From NCBI GenBank assembly GCA_030726915.1, contig JANRCR010000007.1, forward strand, positions 1 through 48,022: a DNA stretch of 48,022 nucleotides, written 5' to 3'. The translations under genes and the position numbers were made by a program. Origin of the DNA: Candidatus Nanopelagicales bacterium (GTDB lineage: Bacteria > Actinomycetota > Actinomycetes > S36-B12). The notes under the pieces are model-generated. The model made no database searches. It was not told the origin of the DNA and saw only the letters and a list, made by a program, of their open reading frames with translations. This document shows positions 10,967-20,195 of the stretch, in pieces (the stretch's first letter is position 1; each line of letters opens with the position of its first letter).

Positions 10967-11785
10967 CTAGGCCTGACCCACCTCGAATCGCGCGAAGGCG
11001 GTGACCGTGGTGCCCGCATCCGCAAGTACCTGGCCAACGGACTTCTTGTTGTCCATCACCGACGGCTGCTCGAGCAGCACGGAGTCCTTGAAGAAACCCT
11101 GGACGCGACCCTCAACGATCTTCGGGAGCGCAGCCTCTGGCTTGCCCTCCTCCTTGGCCGTCGCTTCGGCGATCCGTCGCTCACTGGCGACGACATCGGC
11201 AGGCACGTCGTCGCGCGAGACATAACGGGGACGCATCGCGGCCACCTGCATGGCAGCGTTGCGCGCGTCCTCTTCATTGCCGGAATAGGACACCATGACG
11301 CCCACCTGGGGTGGGAGGTCCGAAGCCCGCTTGTGCAGGTACAGCGCGACCGGAGCCTGCAGGAGCGCGAGGCGCCCGAGTTCGATCTTTTCGCCGATGA
11401 TGCCGGCCATCTCACCGATCGCCTGAGCAACCGTGCGTCCATCGGTCAGCATCGTCGCTGACAACGTCGCAACGTCACCAATCTGCAGGTCGGATGCTGT
11501 CCCCACGATCGTGCCGGCCAGCGCTTGGAAGTCTGCGTTCTTGGCCACGAAGTCCGTCTCGCACAGCATTTCGAGCAGAACGTTGTCCTGAGCGACGACG
11601 AGTCCATTGCTCGCCGTGCGCTCGGCACCACGCTGGGCCGCCTTGGCTGCCCCTGAAATACGTAATGCCTCAATTGCCTTGTCAAGGTCACCGTCGGTTT
11701 CCTCAAGAGCCCTCTTGCACTCCATCATTCCCGCGCCGGTGAGGTCGCGAAGCTTCTTGACTTCGACTGCCGTGATTGTGGCCAT
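10967..11785 (-). CDS. tsf: Elongation factor Ts
   Basis: [33 protein letters not shown]; downstream of rpsB. Confidence 0.97.
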   Translation of the reverse strand: MATITAVEVKKLRDLTGAGMMECKRALEETDGDLDKAIEALRISGAAKAAQRGAERTASNGLVVAQDNVLLEMLCETDFVAKNADFQALAGTIVGTASDLQIGDVATLSATMLTDGRTVAQAIGEMAGIIGEKIELGRLALLQAPVALYLHKRASDLPPQVGVMVSYSGNEEDARNAAMQVAAMRPRYVSRDDVPADVVASERRIAEATAKEEGKPEAALPKIVEGRVQGFFKDSVLLEQPSVMDNKKSVGQVLADAGTTVTAFARFEVGQA

Positions 11786-11892
11786 TATCCGTCCCTTACG
11801 TCGTTGCCGGCGCGCGGATGCGCGCCGAAGGTGCTGCGGATGACTGCGTATACATCGGGTCGCCGTGGTTGCCCCGGCGTGACAGCAAGGCC

Positions 11893-12765
11893 TCAGGCGG
11901 TTGGCTCGACGACCTCGACGACCTCGACGACCTCGACGACCTCGCCAGGCAGAGTCTCAACAACCTCGGCGGGCGTCGCCTCATCACTGCCGGCGAGGAG
12001 TTCGCGCTCCCACTCGGCGAGCGGCTCGCCCACGACCACGGCGGCCACGTCGCCATCGGCGGCACCGGTCGCTCGGCCCGCGCGGATGATGAGCCCCTCG
12101 GCGACCGCATCAGCGATGACTCGCGTGAGCAGTGTGACGCTGCGGATCGCATCGTCGTTGCCGGGTATGGGGAAGTCGATGTCATCGGGGTCGCAGTTGG
12201 TGTCCAGGATGGAGATGACGGGAATACCGAGTTTGCGTGCCTCGCCGACAGCGATGTGTTCCTTGTTGGAGTCGATGACCCACACCGCGCTCGGCAGTTT
12301 GACCATGTCGCGGATCCCACCCAGGGTGCGGGCGAGTTTGACGCGCTCACGATCCAAGACGAGGAGTTCCTTCTTCGTCTTGCCCGCGGCGGACGGATCG
12401 GTTTCAAGCCCCTCGAGATCCTTAAGCCGCTGGAGCCTCTTGTGCACGGTAGAGAAGTTGGTGAGCATGCCGCCGAGCCAGCGCTGATTGACGTAGGGCA
12501 TGCCCACGCGTGTCGCCTGCTGAGCTACGGGCTCCTGGGCCTGCTTCTTCGTGCCGACAAACATGACGCTTCCGCCACGCGCGACAGTCTCCTTGACGAA
12601 TTCGTAGGCGCGGTCGATGTAGGACAGCGACTGCTGCAGATCAATAATGTAGATCCCGTTGCGCTCAGTGAAGATGAAGCGCTTCATCTTGGGATTCCAG
12701 CGTCGCGTCTGGTGGCCGAAGTGGACACCGCTCTCGAGCAGCTGGCGCATCGTGACGACGGCCAT
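11893..12765 (-). CDS. rpsB: 30S ribosomal protein S2 with repetitive acidic C-terminal tail
   Basis: [38 protein letters not shown] upstream of ATG 12765; upstream part of the supplied ORF is the leader. Confidence 0.96.
   Translation of the reverse strand: MAVVTMRQLLESGVHFGHQTRRWNPKMKRFIFTERNGIYIIDLQQSLSYIDRAYEFVKETVARGGSVMFVGTKKQAQEPVAQQATRVGMPYVNQRWLGGMLTNFSTVHKRLQRLKDLEGLETDPSAAGKTKKELLVLDRERVKLARTLGGIRDMVKLPSAVWVIDSNKEHIAVGEARKLGIPVISILDTNCDPDDIDFPIPGNDDAIRSVTLLTRVIADAVAEGLIIRAGRATGAADGDVAAVVVGEPLAEWERELLAGSDEATPAEVVETLPGEVVEVVEVVEVVEPTA
11905..11940. repeat. 9-bp tandem repeat (CTCGACGAC x4)
   Basis: Four perfect consecutive copies; encodes (VVE)n at the S2 C-terminus on the minus strand. 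Confidence 0.95.
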
Positions 12766-12782
12766 GGGGTACTCCTTCAGTC

Positions 12783-12922
12783 GGTGAGCGAGGCTCACCA
12801 GTCGGTTGACAACACACGTCGGTCGACGTCTGTCCCTGGCGATCCGTTGGCCATCCCGGCTAGCCGGGACCGACGGCCGTCCCCGTGGGGCGGATCGCGC
12901 GATGTATTCGGGCAAGCCCGAA
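12783..12922 (-). promoter_or_regulatory. Candidate structured 5' leader of rpsB with several hairpins
   Basis: Inverted repeats at 12783-12799 (GGTGAGC/GAG/GCTCACC), 12816-12829, 12854-12869 (TCCCGGCTAGCCGGGA), 12881-12890 and 12907-12922 between the rpsB start and the divergent M23 gene. Confidence 0.45.
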
Positions 12923-13016
12923 CCAACAGCGAAGTCTACGGGGTCCGCGAACGTGATCTGTCCACAGGGCCGCACCATCCCTGGTGTGGGACCCTCACGG
13001 CCCCCACCCTGGCCTG

Positions 13017-13778
13017 ATGATCTCTCCCGCCCTCCTCGTCCCCCTTCTGTTGCTGGGGCCCCTTCTCTTACTGGGGTCAGCCACCCCACCGAGCCTTGCC
13101 TCCCCTGCGGCGGCTCCGGGGCGCACCTGGCAGAGCCCCCTCCATCCCCTCATCGTCGAACGGCCCTTCCTGGTCCCTTCCGGTCCTTACGCCCCCGGCC
13201 ATCGCGGGGTCGATTTGGCCGCCAGCCCGGGCGCGATCGTCCGAGCACCCGCACCGGGTGTCGTGAGGGTGGCGGGACGCGTCGCGCTCAAGGCCATCAT
13301 CAGCATTGAGCACCCTCACGTGATCTCGGGTCGGACCGGCTGGCGGACGACGTACGAAGGCGTGCTTGCGGGCGTCGCTGTCGGTGACCGAGTCCACACC
13401 GGAGACCCCATCGGTGTCGTGATCCTTCATGCTCACAGCGGAGGCATCCACTGGGGACTCAAGAATGGCCGTGCTTACGCCGACCCGCTCCTGCTCCTAC
13501 GCCGACCCGTCGTGCTCAAGCCCCTGCACAAGCCGCTGGCCTTGAGAGCCGGTACCCGAGTAGCCGCCGCCCCACCTGCTTCTCACTCCGGTCCGTCGGC
13601 AGGGATCCCGGCGGTTGCGCAGGTAGACCACCTCACGCTCGCGGATGCGCTTGATCAAATGTCTTGCGCAACCTCTCAACCGAGACGTGCGTGTAGATCT
13701 GCGTCGTGGCTAGGCTCGCGTGACCGAGGATTTCTTGCACAGCACGAAGGTCCGCTCCACCTTCGAGGACGTGAGTAG
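13017..13778 (+). CDS. M23 family metallopeptidase-like secreted protein, degenerate HxH motif
   Basis: Signal peptide [30 protein letters not shown] (HxxxD) retained; final motif reads GGIHWGLK; adjacent to rpsB as in other actinomycetes. Confidence 0.8.
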   Translation: MISPALLVPLLLLGPLLLLGSATPPSLASPAAAPGRTWQSPLHPLIVERPFLVPSGPYAPGHRGVDLAASPGAIVRAPAPGVVRVAGRVALKAIISIEHPHVISGRTGWRTTYEGVLAGVAVGDRVHTGDPIGVVILHAHSGGIHWGLKNGRAYADPLLLLRRPVVLKPLHKPLALRAGTRVAAAPPASHSGPSAGIPAVAQVDHLTLADALDQMSCATSQPRRACRSASWLGSRDRGFLAQHEGPLHLRGRE

Positions 13779-14571
13779 CCGCGGTGTGTCGCCACCCGTG
13801 GGGACTGAGATCCGGGGTGCCCTCGACAACAGCCGCGGCACGGTGCACGATCTCGCGCACCGTGCGGGGGTCAAGTCGCCCACCGCGCACCCCGACAAAA
13901 ACAGCCGTCCCGCGTCGCTCGCCGGTCAGCGCAGGACGCCCCTCCTCCAACCAGGCACGCAGGGCCGACGCGGCTGGCACTCCAAAGGGGACCATCCGCT
14001 CCCGATCCCCCTTGCCCACCACCCGCAGGGTGCGGCGGATCATGTCGACGTCACCGACGTTGAGGCCGGTCAACTCCCCCACCCGGATGCCCGTGGCATA
14101 CAGGACTTCAAGAATCGCCACATCCCGAAGCCCCAGGGGCGACTCAGCCCCCTCCGCAGCAGCATCCAACACCGCAGCGGCCTGCTCCGTCGTGAGCACC
14201 GTGGGCAGGTGACGTGATCTTTTCGGTGACGCCAAACGCGCCCCAACATCGGCACTGAGCAATCCGCGCTGGACGCCCCATTCGGTCAGAACGCGGGCAC
14301 TGGCAGCACGGCGAGCAAGGGTGCTCCGCGAGAGGCCACGCCGCTCCTGCTGCGCCAGCCACGCCCGCAGTGTCGAGAGGGTGAGCTCGCCCAGGGATGC
14401 CTCACCCCGTGTCTGGGCGCAGTCAGCAAGGTCGGTGACATCACCGAGGTACGCGCGGACGGTATGAACGCTACGACCCTGCTCCCAGCGAAGATGCTCA
14501 CCGAATCGCTCGATGGCATCACGCCACGCGGCGCTGAGCGAGGCCTGGTTCGTCACTCCACCGCTCACCAC
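13633..14571 (-). CDS. xerC: Tyrosine recombinase XerC-type
   Basis: Catalytic set visible: ATGIRVGEL (R), [12 protein letters not shown] (HxxR), [14 protein letters not shown] (H..Y). Confidence 0.93.
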   Translation of the reverse strand: MVSGGVTNQASLSAAWRDAIERFGEHLRWEQGRSVHTVRAYLGDVTDLADCAQTRGEASLGELTLSTLRAWLAQQERRGLSRSTLARRAASARVLTEWGVQRGLLSADVGARLASPKRSRHLPTVLTTEQAAAVLDAAAEGAESPLGLRDVAILEVLYATGIRVGELTGLNVGDVDMIRRTLRVVGKGDRERMVPFGVPAASALRAWLEEGRPALTGERRGTAVFVGVRGGRLDPRTVREIVHRAAAVVEGTPDLSPHGWRHTAATHVLEGGADLRAVQEILGHASLATTQIYTHVSVERLRKTFDQAHPRA

Positions 14572-14611
14572 CCCATGGTGACCCCACGGGGATCACATCG
14601 CGTGCAGCGAC

Positions 14612-15733
14612 TCACTGCGAGGCCGAGGCACGGACCCACCCCTGCCCCTCACGCCGAATGAGGCCGAGCGCATCCAAAGTGCCGAGCGCCACCATCGCCT
14701 CGGTTGTCCCGATGCCGGCAACCCGTGCCAGATTCGCCAGGGGGGCCGAACGTCGGACCGGCACCGCATCCAGGATGCGCTTCTCCCGCCAGCCGAGGGC
14801 ATCAGCCCCTGACCCGGCATGGGGGTCGGATTCGGCCTCCATGCTGATCTGCCCCGTCATCAGGGCAGTCACCTCACGCGGAGAGCAGGTGATCAGGGCA
14901 TCACCCTCGCGGATGAGTCGATGACATCCGGCGGACATCGGTGACGTGACCGGACCCGGCACCGCCATGACGACGCGGCGTAGATCGCGTGCCCGGCGGG
15001 CGGTGGTCAGCCCACCGGACCGGACCGCCGCCTCGACCACGACCGTGCCTCGGCTGAGGGCGGCGATGATGCGATTGCGGGTCAGGAAGCGATGGCGCAT
15101 GGCCGCTCCACCGAGGGGTGTCTCGCTGATCAACACACCGCGCTCGCGGATGACAGCTAAAAGTTCGACATGTGAGCGGGGATAGGGGACGTCGACACCT
15201 CCCGCTAGGACGCAAGCGGTGGCCCCACCCGCAGCGAGAGCGCCCCTATGCGCTGCGGCATCGATGCCGAATGCTCCACCCGACACCGTGAGCCAACCCC
15301 CGTCGGAGAGGTGCGCTCCCAACTCCCGCGCCACTGACTCGCCGTAGGCGGTAGCCGCACGGGCCCCGACGATCGCGACCGACCTCAGCGCAAGTAGCCG
15401 CATGTCACCCGCTCCGCACACCCATAGCCCTAGGGGGGCTTCCAGGCCAAGGTCATCGAGTTGACGTGGCCACTCACTGCCTCCGGGTACGACAAAGCGC
15501 GCCCCGACGCGCTCAGCTGCCGTCCACACCTTCGTGAGGTGCTCCTCCACGTTGGGCTGGGCCTGCATACGCGGTCGGGCGGCCTCGGCGAGAGGTGATC
15601 GACCGGCGAGGATCTCCTCGACGACGGTGATCGCCGTGTGCGTGGCCACGCGGCTTCCGAGTGCGCGGTCCCCCGCCTCAAACCACAGACCGAGAAGGAC
15701 TCGGGCCTGGCTGTCATCCATCACGCCGCCCAT
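14612..15733 (-). CDS. dprA: DNA processing protein DprA
   Basis: Rossmann core VAIVGARAATAYGESVARELG... TVSGGAFGIDAAAHRGAL ... AGGVDVPYP. Confidence 0.93.
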   Translation of the reverse strand: MGGVMDDSQARVLLGLWFEAGDRALGSRVATHTAITVVEEILAGRSPLAEAARPRMQAQPNVEEHLTKVWTAAERVGARFVVPGGSEWPRQLDDLGLEAPLGLWVCGAGDMRLLALRSVAIVGARAATAYGESVARELGAHLSDGGWLTVSGGAFGIDAAAHRGALAAGGATACVLAGGVDVPYPRSHVELLAVIRERGVLISETPLGGAAMRHRFLTRNRIIAALSRGTVVVEAAVRSGGLTTARRARDLRRVVMAVPGPVTSPMSAGCHRLIREGDALITCSPREVTALMTGQISMEAESDPHAGSGADALGWREKRILDAVPVRRSAPLANLARVAGIGTTEAMVALGTLDALGLIRREGQGWVRASASQ

Positions 15734-17238
15734 GTCGACTCCCCGCCCCGCAGCGCCATGGCTGTCGCGACCTGCGCTGCACCCGGTCGATCAGTGCCAT
15801 CGAGGTCGGCCAGCGTCCAGGCGACTCGCACCACCCGATCGGCACCCCTCATGCTCAGCGCACCACGGGAAAAGGCCGATCGCAGCAGTCGACTGCCCGC
15901 CTCATCCGGTGGGTGACTCACCCGGAGCGCACCCGCGGGTGCGTCGGCGTTGAGGCGCCAGGGAACACCCGCCCTGTGCCACCGCGCGGCAGCCCGATCG
16001 CGTGCGACCAGCACCCGGCCAGCGATGGATGCACTGGCCTCGCCCGGATCACCCAACTCCGCCAGCGTGGGCCTTTCGAGGGCCACCCGCAGGTCAATGC
16101 GGTCCATGATGGGGCCGGAGAGTTTGGTCGAGTAGCGCCGACGCTGCAGGGCGGTGCACCTGCACGCGGAGTCCATGCCCATGCCCATGCCACACGGACA
16201 GGGATTCGCCGCGATGAGGAGGGTGAATCGCGCGGGGAGTGTCGCTGCTACATCAGCGCGCGCGATGCGCACCACTCCGCTCTCCAGCGGCTGCCGCAGC
16301 GAATCAAGCACCGAGCGCGCAAACTCGGGGGCCTCGTCGAGAAACAGCACGCCCCTGTGAGCGAGGGTGACCGCGCCTATGCGCACCCGACCCGCCTGAC
16401 CACCGCCGATGATGGCGGCCGACGAAGCCGAGTGATGCGGTGCCTCGAAGGGCGCCCGCCGGGCCAACCCCTGAGCGTCGATCCCCGCCGCCGAGTGGAT
16501 CGCAGTGACCTCAAGTGCGGTGTCATCATCAAGCACCGGCAGGACACCCGGTAGGCGTTCGGCCAGCAGGGTTTTGCCCACTCCTGGCAATCCGATCATC
16601 GCCGCGTGATGACCTCCCGCGGCCGAGACTTCCAGTGCCCGACGCGCCTCGGCCTGACCGTGCACATCAGCGAGATCCGGGATATCGATACGAGGAGCCG
16701 CAACGACGTTGCCTGCGGCGTCGGGTGATCTCGTGCCCCGCAGGACGGCGACAAGATGCAGGAGGTCCGTGATGCCACCGGACGTCAGATCCGGCACCAG
16801 GCCTGCCTGGTCCACGGCGTCGGAGGGCACCAGCAGCCGCACGGGGCTGCCTCGCAACGACAGTGCCGTCGCGATGACCCCGGGCACACGATGGATCCGA
16901 CCATCCAGTCCTAATTCACCGAGGACACATGTGGACGCTGCAGCCTCGAGGGGGACCTGCCCTGACGCAGCGAGGATCGCCACGGCGATGGCGGCGTCGA
17001 GTGAGGATCCTCGCTTGGGCATGGAGGCGGGTAGAAGTGCCACCGTGATACGGGTGCGGGGCCATGCGAGACCGCAGTGCTCGACAGCGGCCCTGACCCG
17101 ATCTCGGGATTCGCTCACGGCGGTGTCGGCAAGCCCCACCAATGTCAGACCGGGAAGCCCGGAGCCGACGTTGGCCTCGACCTCGACATGGTGCGCTTGG
17201 ACGCCCACGATGATGGATGTCTGGCATCGAGCGACCAT
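15721..17238 (-). CDS. comM: ComM/YifB family Mg chelatase-like AAA ATPase
   Basis: GLPGVGKTLLAERLPGVLP Walker A; VGSGLPGLTLVGLADTAVSESRDRVRAA N-terminus; ATGA overlap with yraN. Confidence 0.93.
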   Translation of the reverse strand: MVARCQTSIIVGVQAHHVEVEANVGSGLPGLTLVGLADTAVSESRDRVRAAVEHCGLAWPRTRITVALLPASMPKRGSSLDAAIAVAILAASGQVPLEAAASTCVLGELGLDGRIHRVPGVIATALSLRGSPVRLLVPSDAVDQAGLVPDLTSGGITDLLHLVAVLRGTRSPDAAGNVVAAPRIDIPDLADVHGQAEARRALEVSAAGGHHAAMIGLPGVGKTLLAERLPGVLPVLDDDTALEVTAIHSAAGIDAQGLARRAPFEAPHHSASSAAIIGGGQAGRVRIGAVTLAHRGVLFLDEAPEFARSVLDSLRQPLESGVVRIARADVAATLPARFTLLIAANPCPCGMGMGMDSACRCTALQRRRYSTKLSGPIMDRIDLRVALERPTLAELGDPGEASASIAGRVLVARDRAAARWHRAGVPWRLNADAPAGALRVSHPPDEAGSRLLRSAFSRGALSMRGADRVVRVAWTLADLDGTDRPGAAQVATAMALRGGESTWAA

Positions 17239-17597
17239 CAGCCAACTCCGCGCAGGTGCTCCAGCGTGGGTGCGCTCGGTGGATTGTGGAGGATTCCGAT
17301 CACATCGATGCGCACCTCGCGCGCATGCTGGTCCTCCATGTGAAGCCACTCACGTGCAAGAGCGCGCAGACGACGAAGTTTGCGGGGTGTCACCGCTGCG
17401 AGGGGTGAGCCGAAATCCTCCGTGCGCCGGGTCTTCACCTCGCACACGACCACCGCGTCGTCGTCCATGGCCACGATGTCAATCTCGCCGATGCGGCAAC
17501 GCCAATTCCTGGATACGACGGTGAGGCCCATCCGCTCCAGATGCCATACGGCGAGGTCCTCCCCGTAGCGACCACGCTCAAGATTCTGCCTACCCAT
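17238..17597 (-). CDS. YraN family (UPF0102) endonuclease-like protein
   Basis: RYGEDLAVWHLERMGLTVVSRNWRCRIGEIDIVAMDDDAVVVCEVKTR. Confidence 0.9.
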   Translation of the reverse strand: MGRQNLERGRYGEDLAVWHLERMGLTVVSRNWRCRIGEIDIVAMDDDAVVVCEVKTRRTEDFGSPLAAVTPRKLRRLRALAREWLHMEDQHAREVRIDVIGILHNPPSAPTLEHLRGVG

Positions 17598-17668
17598 GGC
17601 ACTCCCTCCTGGGCCCGCGGCCCTCCGAAGCAGCGTGGGCGCCAGGGGATCACCACACCCGTGGCGGC

Positions 17669-18346
17669 CTAGGTCTGGGGATAAGCGGCCTCGTTGCGCC
17701 CTGGGGATGATCCGGCCGGCGATGTGACGCCGGGCAGTCGCCAACTCAACCGATGCACGGGAGTCGGCCCCAGATGGGCGAGGGACGTCAGATGCTCCGG
17801 CGCGGCGTAGCCCTTGTTGGACTCCCAGGCGAACTGCGGGTAGTCCTTCGCCAGGTCGACCATGTGGGCATCGCGGGCAACCTTCGCGAGAATGCTGGCC
17901 GCCGCCACTGCCGCACAGGACGTATCAGCGCGCACACGAGCCACGACCCTGCTCGATGGACACGTGCGAGACATCCAGTCATGACCTCCATCGAGGAGCA
18001 CCACATCCGGGCGCACACCGGTCGCATTGAGTGCGCGTGCCGCAGCAAGAGCAAGTGCACGGATGATGCCGAACTCATCAATCTCAGCGGACGAGGCCAT
18101 CCCGACACTGCTGTACGTCGCCCACGCACGAATGCGCGGGGCCAGTCGCTCCCGCTCAGCTGCGGGGCAGTCCTTGCTGTCACGTGTGCCAGCAGGTGCC
18201 GTCGGTGTGCGGGCGTCAATGATGACAACGCCAACGGCCACCGGTCCGGCGAGAGCCCCTCGACCCACCTCATCGATCGCCGCCAGCAGCGCGTGCGGGG
18301 ATGCCGCCCGCAGCAGGGATCGCTCCACACGCAGATGTGTCGACAT
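17669..18346 (-). CDS. rnhB: Ribonuclease HII
   Basis: IDEVGRGALAGPV, VVLLDGGHDW, ASILAKVARDAHM. Confidence 0.92.
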   Translation of the reverse strand: MSTHLRVERSLLRAASPHALLAAIDEVGRGALAGPVAVGVVIIDARTPTAPAGTRDSKDCPAAERERLAPRIRAWATYSSVGMASSAEIDEFGIIRALALAAARALNATGVRPDVVLLDGGHDWMSRTCPSSRVVARVRADTSCAAVAAASILAKVARDAHMVDLAKDYPQFAWESNKGYAAPEHLTSLAHLGPTPVHRLSWRLPGVTSPAGSSPGRNEAAYPQT

Positions 18347-18368
18347 GGGGAATCAGTGTGAAGGAGAC

Positions 18369-18971
18369 TCAGACCGGCACACGCGGGGGCCACGCCACGG
18401 CGAGTACGCGCGCGGTGACGTCGTCGAGGTCGATGGTGCCGCTCTCCGTGTCCAGGGTGAGCCGGCCGTCACGGGCCGCCTCACGGCGATCAACGAGGAC
18501 GAAGGCCCGGCCCTCAGGAACCACGATGTCAAAGGTGACCTGGTCCGTCGGGCCAACGACGTAGGGCTCGTTCAGGGGCTGACCGTCGACCATGATGCGC
18601 CCTTGCGCATCGCAGCAGGAGACCCGCTGACCCGGCAGCCCAATGATGCGAGCGACGAGGTCCTCACCATCCGTTCCCCATGGTCCGCGGCCGCGCACGA
18701 TGACGACATCACCGTTGCTCGGTGCCCCCCATGACGTGACGAGGACGCGCTCTCCCGCGGAAAGAGTCGGCTCCATCGCGTCATCGCTCACGTGCACCGG
18801 ACGCACAAAAAAACTCACGACGACGACGGCAGCGATGGCGACTCCCGCGACGATGAGGACCTCACACCCCGCGCGTAGCAGCCGTGCGCGGTAGACGGGA
18901 TGGCGAGAGGGGGCAGCGTGTCGGCCCCGGGCGGGGGATGAAATAACCGGGACGGGCTGGGTGTCCGTCAC
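18369..18971 (-). CDS. Signal peptidase I paralog, predicted catalytically inactive (Ser->Ala, Lys->Ala)
   Basis: Single TM then HVSDDAMEPTLSAGERVLV (box B Ser replaced by Ala), LVARIIGLPGQRV (box D Lys replaced by Ala), VDRREAARDGR (degraded box E). GTG 18971 chosen as start. Confidence 0.8.
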   Translation of the reverse strand: MTDTQPVPVISSPARGRHAAPSRHPVYRARLLRAGCEVLIVAGVAIAAVVVVSFFVRPVHVSDDAMEPTLSAGERVLVTSWGAPSNGDVVIVRGRGPWGTDGEDLVARIIGLPGQRVSCCDAQGRIMVDGQPLNEPYVVGPTDQVTFDIVVPEGRAFVLVDRREAARDGRLTLDTESGTIDLDDVTARVLAVAWPPRVPV

Positions 18972-18994
18972 ATCACGTCCCGCCGGCGCTGATG

Positions 18995-19810
18995 TCACGG
19001 CGTCGGCGGGGAATCGACCAGGGCGGGCTGCTCGAAGGTGGAGGGAATCTCCAGGATTTGAGCATTGCCGAGGGGCCACACCACAGCGAAGGCCCGGCCA
19101 ATCACTCGCTCCACGGGCACAAAACCGCCGCCGGGATCACCCAGGTGGGCCCGGGAGTCCGCGGAGGCCGATCGGTGATCACCCATGACCCACAGTGCAT
19201 TCTCAGGAACGAGGACGTCAAAGGGCTGCTTGCTCGGGAGATTTTTGCCATAGAGGTACGCCGACTCGTCAATGACGACGCCATTGACCGTGATGAATCC
19301 ATCCGCATCACAACAGACCACCCGGTCGCCGCCGACTCCGATGACTCGCTTGATGAAGTCGGTGTCACGAGGAGGCGCCAGGCCGACGACCTCGCCCAAC
19401 ACCCGCCCCACGATCTCCAGGGGTGACTGCTCCGGGTCGATAGCGCTGGCGGCCATGAAGGACCCGGTCCCATCGAAGACGACCACGTCACCGCGCTCAA
19501 TCGATCGCAGGTGGTAGACAACCTTGTTGACGAGGACCCGATCCCCCACCTGAAGGGTGTTTTCCATAGATCCGGAGGGGATGTAGAAGGCCTGGACCAG
19601 GAATGTCTTCACGACGAAGGCCACCAGGAACGCTCCGAGGATCAGGAGCGGGAATTCAATCCAGGCGGGGATGCGCGCACGACGCTTCTCAACCGACACG
19701 TGCTCAGACGACATCGACGCTGCCGGGGTTCCCCCCGGGCCCACCCCACCGGGGGGTGCCTCACCGGGGCCCATGGAGCTGGGGCCCGTCTCCCTCATGG
19801 CTGCTCGCAA
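18995..19810 (-). CDS. lepB: Signal peptidase I (intact)
   Basis: AFYIPSGSMENTLQVGDRVLVNK (catalytic Ser), FIKRVIGVGGDRV (catalytic Lys), VMGDHRSASADSR box E; exact start uncertain. Confidence 0.93.
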   Translation of the reverse strand: MRAAMRETGPSSMGPGEAPPGGVGPGGTPAASMSSEHVSVEKRRARIPAWIEFPLLILGAFLVAFVVKTFLVQAFYIPSGSMENTLQVGDRVLVNKVVYHLRSIERGDVVVFDGTGSFMAASAIDPEQSPLEIVGRVLGEVVGLAPPRDTDFIKRVIGVGGDRVVCCDADGFITVNGVVIDESAYLYGKNLPSKQPFDVLVPENALWVMGDHRSASADSRAHLGDPGGGFVPVERVIGRAFAVVWPLGNAQILEIPSTFEQPALVDSPPTP

Positions 19811-19829
19811 CTACCCGTGCAGGACGGAC

Positions 19830-20195
19830 TCACTCCGCAGCGGAGGAAGGCCGGTCGCGCAGTTCCTTGATCTTGGCGGCCTTGCCGCGGAGGTTGCGCA
19901 GGTAGTACAGCTTGGCTCGTCGGATATCGCCACGCGAGACGACCTCGATGTGGTCCACGATCGGAGTGTGGAGGGGGAAGGTGCGCTCCACGCCAACGCC
20001 GTAGGACACCTTGCGCACCGTGAATGTCTCGCGGACACCGTCACCTGCGCGACCAATGACCACACCCTGGAAGACCTGGACGCGAGTCTTGCTGCCTTCG
20101 ACAACCTTCACGTGCACCTTGACGGTGTCGCCGGGCCGGAAGGCGGGAATATCGGATTTCAGGGAGAGGGAGTCAAGATCATCAAGAGTCTGCAC
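19830..20195 (-). CDS. rplS: 50S ribosomal protein L19
   Basis: [33 protein letters not shown]...[27 protein letters not shown] start 20195 (VQTLDDLDS). Confidence 0.95.
   Translation of the reverse strand: MQTLDDLDSLSLKSDIPAFRPGDTVKVHVKVVEGSKTRVQVFQGVVIGRAGDGVRETFTVRKVSYGVGVERTFPLHTPIVDHIEVVSRGDIRRAKLYYLRNLRGKAAKIKELRDRPSSAAE

Noticed and set aside
11776-13017. 413-aa plus-strand ORF
   Set aside because: Antisense to rpsB and its leader; no recognisable domain.
13633-17597. xerC-dprA-comM-yraN as a novel competence or defence island
   Set aside because: This is conserved actinomycete core order; no extra competence pilus or defence genes are inserted.
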